Of a DNA stretch of 64,000 nt, positions 11,067-23,270 are shown one piece after another. A program made the position numbers and the translations under genes. The stretch's first letter is position 1, and each line of letters begins with the position of its first letter. The notes beneath the pieces were generated by a model that searched no databases, was not told where the DNA came from, and saw only the letters and a program-made list of their open reading frames with translations. The stretch is from Berberis thunbergii (taxonomy: Eukaryota; Streptophyta; Magnoliopsida; Ranunculales; Berberidaceae): NCBI GenBank assembly GCA_003290165.1, contig QNQO01000540.1, forward strand, positions 62,001-126,000. Direction: 5' to 3'.

Positions 11067-12274
11067 AGGTATTTTCATGTAGTCAATTCTTACATTGTGT
11101 AACTTTTACGAGAATTTCAATACTGCAACCTCTCTTAGATGAATCACTTCTGAAAAAACAACCCCGATGACCTAACTGCCATGAGTTCTGCTTAACTATT
11201 TTTAAAGGTACAAGTCATAGATATGATATGTTGTGCATTACTCTTTGACCTCTGACATAAAAATTCAAAGAAAGTTCCCCACTAGGTACCTAAATTTTTC
11301 ATCCACCTTTGCCTCCAGGAAAATGAAGTCCTCATGAAAAATTAAGACAGTCGTGCTGATGGGATTGTTGTAATTAAGATTTATTTCATTTACTTAATTA
11401 TTGCTGGGTTGGGCCTATAAGCTCACTAGTATTAGAATTAGGGTTAGGGCTTTGTTTGAGATAAAGGCCCAACTTCTTGATTAGCAAGCATTGAAGGATC
11501 AGACATAAGGCCATCAATCATAAATTGACTTTGATTGAATGAAGGACTCCAAAAGATATTCTTATTTTATTTAATTTCAATTTCTTTAATTTCAGTATTT
11601 ATCTTTATTTCCTTGAATCCACTATGTCCTCTGCTTCATTGAGATAACGTCAGAATGTTCTTGGCAATCTATTCATTTGCCAAGACAATCATTTTGACCC
11701 ACAGATGGTTCCTATTTACCCATAAAAGTAGCAAATCCTATGACGAACCATATCGCAAAATGATATTTGGTGCAAACTTGGATCATTTACCAGTCTAACA
11801 TGCTTGTCGCTCCTTATATGATAACAGTTGTTGCTGATTGGATCATTATATGATAACAATTGTTAGTAATGGGTTTATGTTCGTTTATATTTTTGTCATT
11901 TTTGTTTCTTACTTAGTTTCGTTTAAAATATAAAAATCTACTTTAAAAAGGCATCTATCTTTTTCATGTATATGGAACTTAGTTACAAATGCTAAGTGTT
12001 CAACAACTTCTTGTTCCTTACTCAGTTGCCTCTTCTCATTCTGTATTTCTTTTTACCTTTTTCTACTATCGTCACTGGTATCTTGTACATGAGATTGATT
12101 TCTTTATGTCGGCATGATCAACATAAGAGTAAGAACGACTAATATTTTTTTGTGTTCATTCAATTATAGGATTACAATTTGCATTTTATATAACTGTTAG
12201 CTTAGATATTAGTAGTCTGATCTTATGTTAGGGAATTTACTATTACTGCTGAGATTGTTTCCAAAACTGTCCAG
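11067..12274. other. AT-rich stretch with no recognised gene
   Basis: Intron-like sequence between the unassigned exons and the GCN1 exons. No exon, repeat family or RNA gene recognised on either strand. Confidence 0.5.
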
Positions 12275-13780
12275 GTTTTAGCTGCCCTTGGTAAGGAGTA
12301 TTTTGAGAACATACTGCCAGATATTATTCGTAATTGCTCTCATCAAAGGGCGTCTGTACGTGATGGGCACTTGACACTTTTTAAGGTAGTGAACATACCA
12401 AAATGATGGTAACATCAGTGATTTGAATATCTTCTAACCTAATAGCATAATATGGTCTAATTGGATTTTGTCTACAATATTTTCCTAGGTCGTTGGGCGT
12501 TGGCTTCCAGAATTATTTGTCACAAGTGCTTCCTGCTGTTTTAGATGGTGTGTGTGGTTCTTACATTATGACTGCTCAAATTCCATCACTTGCATTAGAT
12601 TCTGATAATTTGTGTTTGCAGGACTTGCGGATGAGAATGAATCTGTACGTGATGCAACACTTAGTGCAGGACATGTCTTGGTGGAGCATTATGCTACAAC
12701 GTCTGTTCATCTGATATTCAACTATTCATGCTGTTACTTTGAAGTTTGATGAGCTTTTTTTCTATGTAATGAAGTGCTGACAAATACACATTTCTTTTTC
12801 ATAATCAGGTCTCTACCTCTACTCCTTCCAGCTGTTGAGGATGGCATTTTCAACGACAACTGGCGTATCCGACAGAGTTCTGTTGAACTTTTGGGGGATC
12901 TTTTATTCAAGGTGGGCTTTGCATTTGTATTTCTCAAGGGATCTCTCTTCCATCTTATTATTTATTTATTTATTATTATTATTCTAGATTTTGAATACAA
13001 AGAATGATCCTTAAGCAAATCTAAATTTTTTTGATTAAATTCATAATGCTTTATCTCTACAATTCTGCTACACCCTGTCTGATGCTTGGAAAGCCAATTA
13101 GATTGAAAAAAGGATCATACTTGGCAGTAATACAATTTTCCGTCTTATCGTCCAATATGATTTTTGTTTATCCAGGTGGCGGGAACTTCTAGAAAAGCAA
13201 TTCTTGAGGGTGGAAGCGATGATGAAGGCTCGAGTACTAAAGCCCATGGTCGTGCTATCATTGAGGTACTGGGAAGGGATAAGCGCAATGAAATCCTTGC
13301 TGCTGTCTATATGGTCCGCACTGATGTGAGCTTGTCAGTACGTCAAGTAATAACATTGTTTTCCTTATTCCTCTAAACTCTTAGGCTATTAGGTGAAATT
13401 AAATGTTAGATGCATAACAGTGAAAGTTTTTTGTTTATTTCCTTTCATTGCACTAGGCTACAGTACATGTGTGAAAAACTATTGTTGCAAATACTCCAAA
13501 GACTCTCAAGGAAATCATGTTGGTCTTGATGAGTACACTGATCACTTCTCTTGCATCGTCTTCTGCTGAAAGGCGATAGGTTTGACTGCTTATTCTTTTT
13601 GTAGCTTTGAAATTCTTTATTTGTGCCGCTTCTGAAGCTGACACTATATTGCATGTGAACTTTAGGTTGCTGGAAGAGCACTGGGTAAACTTGTAAGAAA
13701 GCTTGGTGAAAGAGTCCTTCCGATGATCATCCCAATTTTATCCAAAGGTCTTAAAGACACTGATACTAGTAGGAGACAAG
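12275..13780 (+). pseudogene. GCN1: Captured fragment of GCN1/ILITYHIA (HEAT-repeat activator of GCN2 kinase)
   Basis: The largest captured piece: seven consecutive exons, 12275-12385 (ALGKEYFENILPDIIRNCSH), 12489-12547, 12622-12700 (LADENESVRDATLSAGHVL), 12809-12911 (EDGIFNDNWRIRQSSVE), 13176-13346 (GRAIIEVLGRDKRNEILAA), 13457-13579 (NTPKTLKEIM) and 13666-13780 (GRALGKLVRKLGERVLPMI). They form a continuous HEAT-repeat stretch of plant GCN1, which links uncharged-tRNA sensing to eIF2alpha phosphorylation. Two family residues are now stops: Trp to TGA at 13472-13474 and Gln to TAG at 13577-13579. The third exon's donor (GTCTGT) is weak. The RWD-binding region and most of the 2600-residue protein are missing. 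Confidence 0.95.
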
Positions 13781-14107
13781 TCAGATCTCTTGTACTTATA
13801 AGATAATATTGAATAATATGAGATAATACTGAACAATGTTTTATTTCCTTATTGTCTGCCTGATCTTGTCTGTTTATTGTATTAGTTCTAAACTTCTAGT
13901 TCTTTTCTAATTCTAATTTTTCTTCCCTCATGTATTGGCCATTTCAATGTTGAATTCTATGTCATGTCTTATTTATACAATATATCAGTGAACTGCATTT
14001 CTGTCATTGTATTTACTTGATTTAAACGCTCACCAATTATCTGTCATCATGATGTATATGGTTGTCAGGAAACAGTCAGTTTTGTAGCTTTCAGAAACTG
14101 GTAATAA

Positions 14108-14344
<237 letters not shown>

Positions 14345-14629
14345 CAACATGGAATGGTGTTTTTTCTTAGTTGTTGTAGAATTTAAAGCCTATTAGAAGT
14401 GTCGCGTTTCAAGAATTTTATTCTTTGTTTGCTTAGGAGTTGGTTTACAGAAATTTGGATTGGCATTCTTGTATAGACTCATTTTTTAGGTTGTATATAT
14501 AACAATGCTCTTTCTTAGTTATTGAGAAGAGTCACAATTCAATAATCCCATTGTTTATTTGATTAGGTATTGGTTTTACTAAAATTTGGATGCTTATGCG
14601 TTTAGTCATTTGATAGCAAAAAAAAAAAA

Positions 14630-14970
14630 AAAAATTTGCCACGACTTAAAACCGTGTTTAACTGTTGCAACGGCTCAGAGCCGTGGCTATGAGTTGCCAT
14701 GGCTTATAACCGTGGCTAGGACTTGCCACGGCTTAAAACCGTGGCTAAAACCTTTGCAACGGCTTATAACCGTGGCTAGGACTTGCCACGGTTTTAAGTC
14801 GTGGCTATTCCTGGCCACGGCTTAAAACAGTGGCTAACATATATTTTGCCACGATTTTTAGCCGTTACCTGAGGATTTAGCGACGCCCCTACAGCCCACG
14901 GTTCTAAGCTGTGCCAATGGGTTACCCCCACGTTTTAAAACCGTTGCTAATGGCCATTTTTGGTGTAGTG
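14630..14970. repeat. CACTA-1 right subterminal repeats and terminus
   Basis: About a dozen copies of the GCCACGG-(T/C)TTAAAACCGTGGCTA unit and its reverse, some decayed, ending with GGTGTAGTG. An A-run precedes them at about 14617-14634. Same unit as the left end and as in CACTA-2. Confidence 0.9.
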
Positions 14971-14973
14971 TAG

Positions 14974-15265
14974 GGTTTCATCTTGAGGGCTAGTGCCTCA
15001 CGATCAATGCCTCATAGGCCAAGTTGTTCCCTTTCTTCATTTGGGTTGAATGCGTACATGGGCTTGCTTCAGGTTATTTTGGGCGGTTCATGAAGTTGTG
15101 GATCACCTTGATCATATCTTTGAAGGCCTTTTACCTGAAAAATACACTAAAACATTGAATTCTCGAAAAGATCACACTTGTCAAGCAGTTCAGTGAATTA
15201 TCAACATAATCTTAACAAGTGAAAATAATTAACTATGTATAAAGTGCATTTTCATGCCCTAATCA
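14974..15265 (-). repeat. Athila left LTR, part 2 (after CACTA-1)
   Basis: Continues the LTR interrupted at 2507 and matches 33867-34136 (both include ACATGGGCTTGCTTCA and AGTGCATTTTCATGCCCTAA). It ends CCCTAATCA; on the minus strand the LTR thus begins TGATTAGGG, preceded by a purine-rich GGTTGGGGATTG, a plausible polypurine tract. Confidence 0.75.
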
Positions 15266-16992
15266 CAATCCCCAACCAGCTCATTGCTAGTACCTAGCAA
15301 TCAAGGAATGTGATTTCTCGGAATATGTCTAAATTTCACAAAATATTTCTTATTTTAAAGTTTTCGAAATCTCTTTCGAAATCCGAAATATGTCAAAATA
15401 TTCCTAAGAAAAGAAATAAATATTTTAATTTTCATATATTTTAATATGCTATAATGTTATTTTAGTATCAAAAGTTTGTTATGTGAGTAGTTCTTATGTA
15501 ATATGTAGTCTGTATGACACCACGAGTCATGTAACACTTTTTACGTAGTATTTAAAAGTTTAAAATGCATAACTTATATGGTTAAATTAAAATCAGAATC
15601 TAAATATTTAAATTTTTCTACACAAAATGAATTATTTCTTAAAATTTGCGGACCGAAATCAACTTGAAAAATGAAATCATGATCCATACTAGCAATACAA
15701 GCAAAATAAATAGCATGAAAATGTGCATAACATGCAGGTCAGAATCCAAGAAATTGCCAAACTGTCTAGCACTCAAACAAACGTTAGCCAAAGCTAAAAA
15801 AAAGCTAACAAGATCTCCAAATCATGACTTCTGAGAAACAATAAAAGTGTGCACTAGGCCACAACCTTTCTTACCACAAACTAGTAATGCATATAACCTC
15901 TGATTCGACCATGTAAAAGCCTCAACTCCATTGTCCTCATAGGTAAAGTAGCTATCAATTGGAACATGCAAGGTATTCACTCATTGAGTTGGAAACTAAT
16001 GTAAAGCTCTCATAGCAAAAGTCAAATGGTTTAGGACAAGCAAGTAAAAAAGAATTGATCATTGGATAGGCTAGTCACACCATTCAAAACACTTAATCAA
16101 GTTTACCATAATTATGCCTTGAAGTTTAATTGCTTAATAAAAAGGCCTTGGTATTGAAGGTCATCCCTTTTGAATATTATTGAGACGACATATCTTCCTT
16201 ACTCGGTTGAATCTCCCTTCTTTTGAATCAAAAGTGAAAACAAAAACTGAAACTTTGAGACTTTTTTTTTTACTTTTTTTTGTCACATGAAACAACTAAT
16301 TATAAATATCAATAATGGATTAGAATGCCTCAAAATTAACCAAATCGTTTTTCCACATGCAAGGTAAACCAAATGGGACATCTCACATGTTGATGAAACT
16401 AATTCCAATTAGCAATAAAAGTTCACAATTACCATTTTTCTCAAACTTTCCACTCAATCAAGAAAAATTTGCTTCAAACATGGTTAAAATAAAAAATTAT
16501 ATGCATCAACTCTCCAAATCGGTCCACAAAGCTTAGCAAATTCAAAAAAGCGAGTTTCCATAAATCAATCAATGTTGATCAATATAGTATCATTGGACCT
16601 TGAAAAAAAACAATGTTATAATCATGCATCAACAATTTACAAAGACTTAAAACCAAACAAACATGCTATGACAATTTCACACAAAAAATTAAATAGCAAC
16701 AAACATGAATATGCTACCACCCCTAACCTAAATCTGACAGTCTCTTCACAGTCACCAAAAGATAAGAAAATCATACCGACGGGAGAGAGGGACATAAGAG
16801 GATGAATGGCTCGGAGCGACTCATTTAGCTAAACTTAAGATAAACCGAAACACTCGAAGAAAAACAAAAAAGCAAACAATGAAAACAATAAATCTATATT
16901 AAAAAGCAAAAATCTAAACTAAAGATAGAGGTGAAGAACATCAAACCAAGTAAATAGGGGCAACTAGAGAAATCTCCTCTGACACCTCTGTT
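15266..16992 (-). other. 3' non-coding region of the Athila-like element
   Basis: Lies between the LTR and the integrase end. AT-rich, with many short A-rich stretches, and no frame longer than about 80 codons. Athila elements often carry a long 3' region, sometimes with an env-like ORF. I cannot recognise an env-like product here. Confidence 0.55.
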
Positions 16993-17880
16993 TTATCCAC
17001 ATAATGCTTCAAACGTTGCTGAACATTCTCCCATATTTGGATCTTCAATCTCTATTGAACCATTTGTAAAAACTTGCTTAACCATGAACGAGCTCATCCA
17101 TTTTGATCTTAGCTTGTTTGGTTGAAGATGAAGTCGCGAGTCATAGAGATGGACTGGCTGATTGGGCTTGAAATGTTTCCTCAAAATTTGCTTTTCATGA
17201 GCCACATTAATCTTTGTCTTGTACATTCGTGAATTGCCATAGGCATCATTCCGCAAATCTTCAATTTCAACCAACTGAAGCTTCCACTGAATACCTGCAT
17301 CATTAAGATCAAAATTAGTGTTTTTTACAGCCCAATAAGCGTGATGTTCAAACCCAACAGGTAATGCCAGAATTTTCCATAGACAAGTCGGTATGGAGAT
17401 GTCCAAATGCTTGTCTTATAAGCGGTACGATAACCCTAAAGAGCGCCGGGAAGGTGCAAAGACCAATCCTTCCGATCAGGATTCACCATTTTCTCCAAGA
17501 TTGATTTTACTTCTCGATTAGCCAGCTCAGCTTGGCCATTTATTTGTGGACGGTAGGCATTCGACCTTGTGATATACTCCATACCTGCGAATCAAAGCCT
17601 CAAAAGAATGGTTATAGAAGTGAGTGCGCTGATCACTAATAATAGCTCATGCTGTACTGAATCTGGATAAAATATTTCCTTTGAGAAACTTGATAATAAT
17701 GTTGTTGTCATTGTTTCGACAAGCCACAGCCTCTACCCATATGAACACATAGTCCACTGCAAACAAGATATACAAATACCCAAAAAAAGGCGAAAAATGT
17801 CCCATAAAATCAATCCTGCAACAATCAAATACCTCAATAACAAGGATCGGGTTGAGGAACATCATGTGCTTTCAGGACAG
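16993..17880 (-). pseudogene. Athila-like integrase (core and C-terminal part)
   Basis: Read on the minus strand. The core starts at 17865 with IDFMGHFSPFFGYLYILFAV and DYVFIWVEAVA. Then come an altered second-Asp block (IISDQRTHF) and an intact Glu block (NGQAELANREVKSI, in another frame). The last frame, 17406-16993, reads GFEHHAYWAVKNTNFDL, ILRKHFKPNQPVHLYDSRL and KVFTNGSIEIEDP-like wording, the Athila integrase tail. Frameshifts and stops separate the pieces, so it is inactive. Confidence 0.85.
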
Positions 17881-18038
17881 TGCACCTAACTTCTGCCATC
17901 TATCACAAGAACGAAAAAATTGTTAGTGTCCTTAAACAATGTAGGCCAATATAATCCAGACTGTTGGTGATGGTCTTTTTCATTGGAAAATTGCCCCCAC
18001 AAGCTAAACTATGACAAAAATGTAAGACACTTTCAATC

Positions 18039-18640
18039 TCAATGCCTCATGATTTGATCGGGGCAATACCTATAAAGACAAGGATCATCCCAATAGAAAA
18101 TTCTTACCTCGACCAGAAATTTGCTATTATCTTGAGCGCACCATGAGGATGGAACTTCGCCGGAAACCAAGTAATTAACAATATGCGCATACCATGTTAC
18201 TTGAGTTACGGGGAACATATGTTCATCAGGGAAGTCATCACGAATCGGTAGAACATCGATAGAATCATTGAACTCCAGGCTGGACAATTGATCCGCTACG
18301 ACATTTTCCACCCCCTCTTATCCTTTATGGTCATATCAAATTCCTGCAAAAGTAAAATCCACCTAATGAGTCTTACCTTATCATCCTTCTTTGTAAGAGG
18401 GTACTTATGGGTTGCATGGTCTGTAAAAACAGTGATAGGTGTACCAATCAAATAAGCACGAAACTTGTCTAAATAAAAAACTACGGCTAACAACTCTTTT
18501 TTAGTATATTAATTCATTTGAGCAATAAGAGTTCTACTATTGTAGTAAACAACAAAGGGTTTTCCTTCCCGTTGTTGCCCTAGGACTACCCTCACAACAT
18601 AGTTAACTAGCGTCACACATTATCTCAAACAACAAATTCC
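18039..18640 (-). pseudogene. Athila-like RNase H and integrase zinc-binding N-terminus
   Basis: On the minus strand, [20 protein letters not shown] with [18 protein letters not shown] and [18 protein letters not shown] (18540-18300) is the Ty3/gypsy RNase H. It is followed by [23 protein letters not shown] and WYAHIVNYLVSGEVP (18311-18039), the Athila linker, and a decayed zinc-binding region. The Asp in FTDH is kept; several stops interrupt it. Confidence 0.85.
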
Positions 18641-19365
18641 AATCCGATGACTGCGTTATGGGGGCGGAAGTGAGTATAGCAACGAGTGTTCGAAAAGCAT
18701 CCTCACACTCTTGTGTAAAATGGAACATGGCTTCTTTGACTAGGAGGTTACACAGTGGTTTAGTTATGGCAAAAAGTTTTGTATGAACCTCCTATAGAAA
18801 CCCACAAGCCTCAGAAAGGACCTCTCATCCTTAGCAGTTTTGGGTGTGGGCAATTTAGAGATCATTTCATTTTTTGCCTTATCAACCTCGATCCCTTTAT
18901 CAGAAACTATGTGCCCAAAACAATTCTAGAAAGAGCCATGAAATGACATTTCCCAGTTAAGCACCCGATTTTCTCTTCACATCTACTCAAACAGCTTGAA
19001 AATGAAGTTAACATGAATTAAAGGAATCACCAAAAAAGTCAAATCAACCATGAACACTTTCATATATTTTTCAACTGTGTCACAAAAAATACTCATCATG
19101 CATATCTAAAAGGTAGCCGACGCATTACACAAACCAAAGGGTATATGCCAAAAAACATAAGTACTGAAAAGACATGTGAAGGTAGTTTTATCCTGATCTT
19201 CTATCGCAATCTCAATTTGATAATATCCTGAATACCCATCTAGAAAGCAATAGAAAGGATGGCGTCGGGCTACACGCTCTAAGATTTGGTCTATGAATGG
19301 AAGTGGGAAGTGATCCTTGCGAGTGGCATAATTAAATTTTTTTATAATTAATGAACATGCGCCAC
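18640..19365 (-). pseudogene. Athila-like reverse transcriptase, C-terminal portion up to the CACTA-2 break
   Basis: Minus-strand reading from 19365 downward: NYATRKDHFPLPFIDQILER, YCFLDGYSGYYQIEIA, TTFTCLFSTYVF and PFGLCNASATF, all canonical gypsy RT blocks. The region that should hold the YxDD box (about 19090-18900) is frameshifted, and I could not read an intact box. The upstream part of this RT continues at 30756 beyond CACTA-2; its reading resumes at the same residue area, showing the transposon split one gene. Confidence 0.85.
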
Positions 19366-19375
19366 CACTACACCA

Positions 19376-19735
19376 AAAACCCCATTTAGCCACGCCGAGC
19401 TAGCCACGGTTTTAAACCGTTGGGCTATTTGCCACGGACCATAAACCGTAGCTATATTTACCAACGACTTAAAACCGTGGGTAAAAAAAACCTAGCCACG
19501 GCTTAAAACCGTTGGTATATTTGGCACGGCTAAAAACCGTGGCTAATAGTAGCAACGGCTCCAGACCGTGGGCAGTAGTAGCAACGGTTTAAAACCGTTG
19601 CAACAAAATACTTTAGCAATGGTTATAAACCGTGGCTATGTATAGCAACGGCTAAAAACCGTTGCAAAAAAAATTTAGCAACGGTTCTAAACCGTGGCTA
19701 TATATAGCAACGGCTCAGAACTGTGGCTACATGAA
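19376..19735. repeat. CACTA-2 left subterminal repeats
   Basis: More than ten copies of a unit such as GCAACGGTTTAAAACCGTTG and GCCACGG..CCGTGGCTA, in both orientations, spaced about 30-40 bp. Proposed transposase-binding array by analogy with En/Spm. Confidence 0.9.
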
Positions 19736-19779
19736 AAGCCGAAAAAAATAATTTGGGCGGGGTATTTTAGCGCTCGACC

Positions 19780-20110
19780 TTCCCTCCACTCGACTTTCAT
19801 CGACAAAAAGCTTCCCTCCACCCCTCCACTCGACATCATCTCCTTCGCTGCTCCCTCCCTCGACTCGACTTCCTGCTCCCTCCCTCGACTCGACTTCCCT
19901 GTTCCTTCTCCTTCCCTGCTCCCTCCCTCGACTTCCCTCCTCCCCTCCTTCCCTGCTCCCTCGACTTCTTTGCTCCTCCCTCGACTTCCCTGCTCCTCCA
20001 TCGACTTCCCTGCTCCTCCCTCGACTTCCCTCCTCCCCTGGTCTTCCCTCCACTCGGCGTCTTCAAAATCGATCAGGCCCTCTCTCGTACAGGTACTCTC
20101 TCTCTCTTGT
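19780..20110. repeat. CT-rich minisatellite and leader-like tract
   Basis: Imperfect tandem copies of about 15-20 bp built on CTCGACTTCCCTGCTCCTCC, grading into CTCTCTCTCTTG and a leader-like ATTAGGGTTTCG-type stretch near 20130. Long open frames in both directions here are by-products of the repeat (Ser/Pro/Leu-rich on +, Arg/Glu/Gly-rich on -). It sits at the same place relative to the end as the CT-rich leader of CACTA-1. Confidence 0.7.
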
Positions 20111-21060
20111 ATTTTTTATGAAATTAGGGTTCGTAGAGTTTTTATTTCTGATGCTTCTCTTGCTGGTTGTAATTAGACAACATTTCTTTACACTAATAAG
20201 TTCCAAATTTCAACAATTGCATCTATCTAACCCGGTTTTGAGTTGATGCATGAGTTTTACTTATTGCTATGTTTAAAGGTACAAAACAAAGCCATCAAGC
20301 TGACTTTTGTTGGTCAGAATACCAAGTTGAATGGATTAGGAACTGAACTATTAGGTTTTTCCTAGAAATGATGTCATGTTTAGGTACAAGGAATTTGATT
20401 TTGTTGGTATCCATTATTATCCATAAACGTCTTTTTTTTTTTGAAATTTTCATCAAAGCAACTGTCTAGATGAAGTTGACTGTGCACCTCAATGTCTCTC
20501 TAGAGAAAACAAATTATACTCCAAAAATTCAAACATTAACTACTTTTTAACTTCAGTTTACCAAACTGATCATGTTTCAAATTAAATACCTAATGTTCGA
20601 ATTGTCATTGTCCCTAATCTATCCTAAAGCTAAACTATTAATCTCAAACTTATCTATCAATTAACTTTGGTTACGTAAGCTTCTAGAAAGGATGGATTGG
20701 AGCTATGCTATATTTGACGCGAGCATGTGACATAGTATCCAGACATTTGGGTTTTTAGGGACTAAATAGACCATATATATCACGGTCATTGGATCGTTTA
20801 AATCTCACAGCTTGATCAGAGAAGTTGTACGATCCCTTGTAAAATATGCTTTTACATTAATCCAACTTGTGTCATTATATCATACATAGGCCATGTAAAA
20901 AATTTCAAAATTACTTAATAAAGAATTGAATTATCTTACACTACACCCTCATTACTTTGAAAACCAATAATGGGGTAAGGGGGGACTTAAAGCCTGAACC
21001 CTTATTTTTTCTCAAAAAAAAGAAAAAAAAAAAAAAAAAACCTGAACACTTCAAAAGTGA
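20111..21060. other. AT-rich stretch with no recognised gene
   Basis: Non-coding in all frames as far as I can judge. The phrase TGATGCTTCTCTTGCTGGTTGT occurs at 20149 and again at 21107, so part of the leader region is duplicated inside the element. Confidence 0.5.
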
Positions 21061-21062
21061 AA

Positions 21063-21225
21063 CTAAATTTTTTTTTTTTTTTGAAATGTCAGTTGAGTAT
21101 CTTCTGATGCTTCTCTTGCTGGTTGTGTAGAACACATAGTGTTTTTGGTGGAAACCCAAGTTGGGCTTTGTTGGTGTGGAGATTGAATTGAAAGAGTGGG
21201 ATGTATAGACAGTGCAAATTGCCAT
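21063..21225 (-). pseudogene. Possible captured first exon with a chloroplast-transit-like N-terminus
   Basis: On the minus strand from an ATG near 21222 the reading is MAICTVYTSHSFNSISTPTK and then PNLGFHQKHYVF, followed by TTSKRSIRRYSTDISKKKK. It is rich in Ser/Thr and basic residues with few acids, as in transit peptides, and bounded by poly-A and poly-T runs. I do not recognise the gene. It could be a processed or captured first exon; chance is possible. Confidence 0.35.
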
Positions 21226-22243
21226 TTTTTTTTTTTTTTCTTCAAGAATTTCTCTAGCTGCTTTCAAGAACCATGCAATAGGTTATGCTTCTTACTTTCC
21301 TTTGGTTCCAAAGGAAAACTGAAGAATGTAAAGAAAATGAAACTAGTTTTGATAGAAGTAAGAGAAGAAGAAAAAGATATGTTTTTGAAGATAGAATATA
21401 TCTGATGTGTGTTTGTTTTGTAAAAATTATGGGGTTTTGTTACCACTCCTTGTTTTTCACAAAAAAATGGAGTGGATTTTAAGGTGAGAAGAGTAAGGCC
21501 ATGGTTGGAGCTAAGTCCACCTATTTTTTGAATTGAATTTAATAATAACAGTATATTTTTATTTATTTTAATATTTTCTGTATTTTGGACAAGAAACAAA
21601 AACTTGTTGATCGATGATCTGATATTTGTGATGGACAAGAGGCTCAAGGAGAAGCTTGGTGGTGATTAAATTTCAAGTATGGATGTGGGGTGACATATGG
21701 CATTCAATGAGTGGTTGATTGGAGATAGAGAGGGTAAGTAAGAGTGCATGAGAGGAGTGGAGGAAATATGGAGCAAAGCATCAATCACCCTCTTTAGTAT
21801 TAGTTGTGTGTCATGAACTCATGGGGTTGTTATCTTTGCTTATGGGGAACTTGATTGGAACTCCTCTCCTGTGACAAGTACTGATTTCAACTTTCTCCAT
21901 ACCTCCGGAAAAAACATGAAAATAAAGGCTCGAATTTATTGTGATGGAATTGAACCGGATAATCGAAAAAGAAGGAAAAAAAATTTTATGATTTGTTTAC
22001 TGAATGTGGATTGTGTTGTAGTGCTTGATTGTGTTGTAGTGGTTGATTGCTTGATCGCATAATTTGTTCTGGAGGGTTCAAATACATGACTAGTAATATC
22101 ATCCACCAAAAGTTACAAGGAAGCTTTAATGGATAATTTTAACTTGTAATGTGCATTTTAAAACAAAATGTTTATATGTAAGTTGGTCCACAAATTCTGT
22201 TTTGTTGATGCTAATGATAATGTTGCTTTATTGTCTATCTTCC

Positions 22244-22330
22244 AGCTACAGCAGGAACAAACAAGGCTGCCTGCAGTGGCAATACTTTGAACACGAGGAA
22301 GCTTGATAAAGAAACAGAAGTTCTTGCTCG
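22244..22330 (+). pseudogene. Unassigned exon-like piece
   Basis: After a TTCCAG acceptor the frame reads AGTNKAACSGNTLNTRKLDK, then ETEVLAR, before GTGAGT. Splice signals are strong and the composition is protein-like; the family is not recognised. Likely another captured exon on the + strand, or an exon of the element's own gene upstream of 25012. Confidence 0.35.
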
Positions 22331-22680
22331 TGAGTACTCAACTCTTTGGATTTTGTGGTTTCTTACAGTTTAATTGTATCATCATTAGATTGCCTCTAGC
22401 TTCGACCAAGCTATAAGGAAATGCAAGATGCCATTCCCTAATTTCTCACAATTTTATTTTGTTTTTGGTCATCAGTGTAGTAATCATAATTTACTAAGAT
22501 CAAAGCTTCAATCCCCAACCATTAAAAACTCCAGTCTCGCGTAAGGGAGTCATCCTTTGCCTCCCTTTCATCATATTTTTTCACTAATAAAATCAAAATG
22601 GGATGAGAGGATATGCAAGTTTACAACTTTGAATGTCAAAATACAGATTGTATGTTAAGGTATAAAAAAATACAATACAT

Positions 22681-22681
22681 G

Positions 22682-22754
<73 letters not shown>
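22681..22754. repeat. (ATT)n microsatellite
   Basis: About 24 uninterrupted ATT/TTA trinucleotides, a simple repeat inside CACTA-2. Confidence 0.97.
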
Positions 22755-22959
22755 TTAGTTTTTTACCAATGACATGAGTTGTGAAAAGTAGAGTACGAGA
22801 AAAAAATAGAAAGCTAACTGAGAAGCAACAAGGACAAACACCAATCCACAAAATAAGAAACTACAAGTAAAGAAGTTTCTCCAATTTACTACATAGTCTC
22901 TAAAATGCATCCTCCTACACTCCAAAGGTCTACACCAGCAACAAAGCAAATTCTTGATG

Positions 22960-23270
22960 TCCAACATAACCATGTCTTCAGGAGAATCATAAATAAAATA
23001 AAATAATAAAAATTCTTCTATCACGTTCTGACCAAATGCCCCATAAGTTAGCTAGCCCATCCAGAGACCATTGATTATTCTCTATAGAAGAGAACGATGC
23101 AATGTTCCAACAAAAACCATTGCTCCCCTCATGGTTCAAGGAAAACCCGCCTCACCAAGGGTTCCACAAGGAATGAGAACCAAACCTTGTAGGAAATAGA
23201 GTAATGCAAAAGCAGGTGTTCGACTGATTCCCAACCTTGGGTTGCTGATGTGTCTGGTAGCCAGCTAGTA
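22960..23270 (-). pseudogene. Probable LINE remnant (zf-RVT region)
   Basis: On the minus strand the wording ESVEHLLLHYSISYKVW resembles the E-T-V-x-H-L-L-x-H-C block of the zinc-binding domain that follows RT in plant L1-type LINEs. It is followed by a decayed aromatic-rich tail (YGAFGQNVIEEF where W..W.ERN.R.F is usual). The Cys ligands are lost. Old fragment inserted in, or carried by, CACTA-2; assignment tentative. Confidence 0.4.

Noticed and set aside
12275..13780. Possible functional GCN1 gene
   Set aside because: Seven exons only, two in-frame stops at family Trp and Gln positions, and it lies inside a transposon.
19687..20176. Long overlapping open frames on both strands, Ser/Pro-rich on + and Arg/Glu/Gly-rich on -
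   Set aside because: They follow from a CT-rich minisatellite lacking stop codons; no conserved domain.
22681..22754. Regular array that might be mistaken for a CRISPR or satellite
   Set aside because: It is an uninterrupted ATT trinucleotide microsatellite with no spacers.
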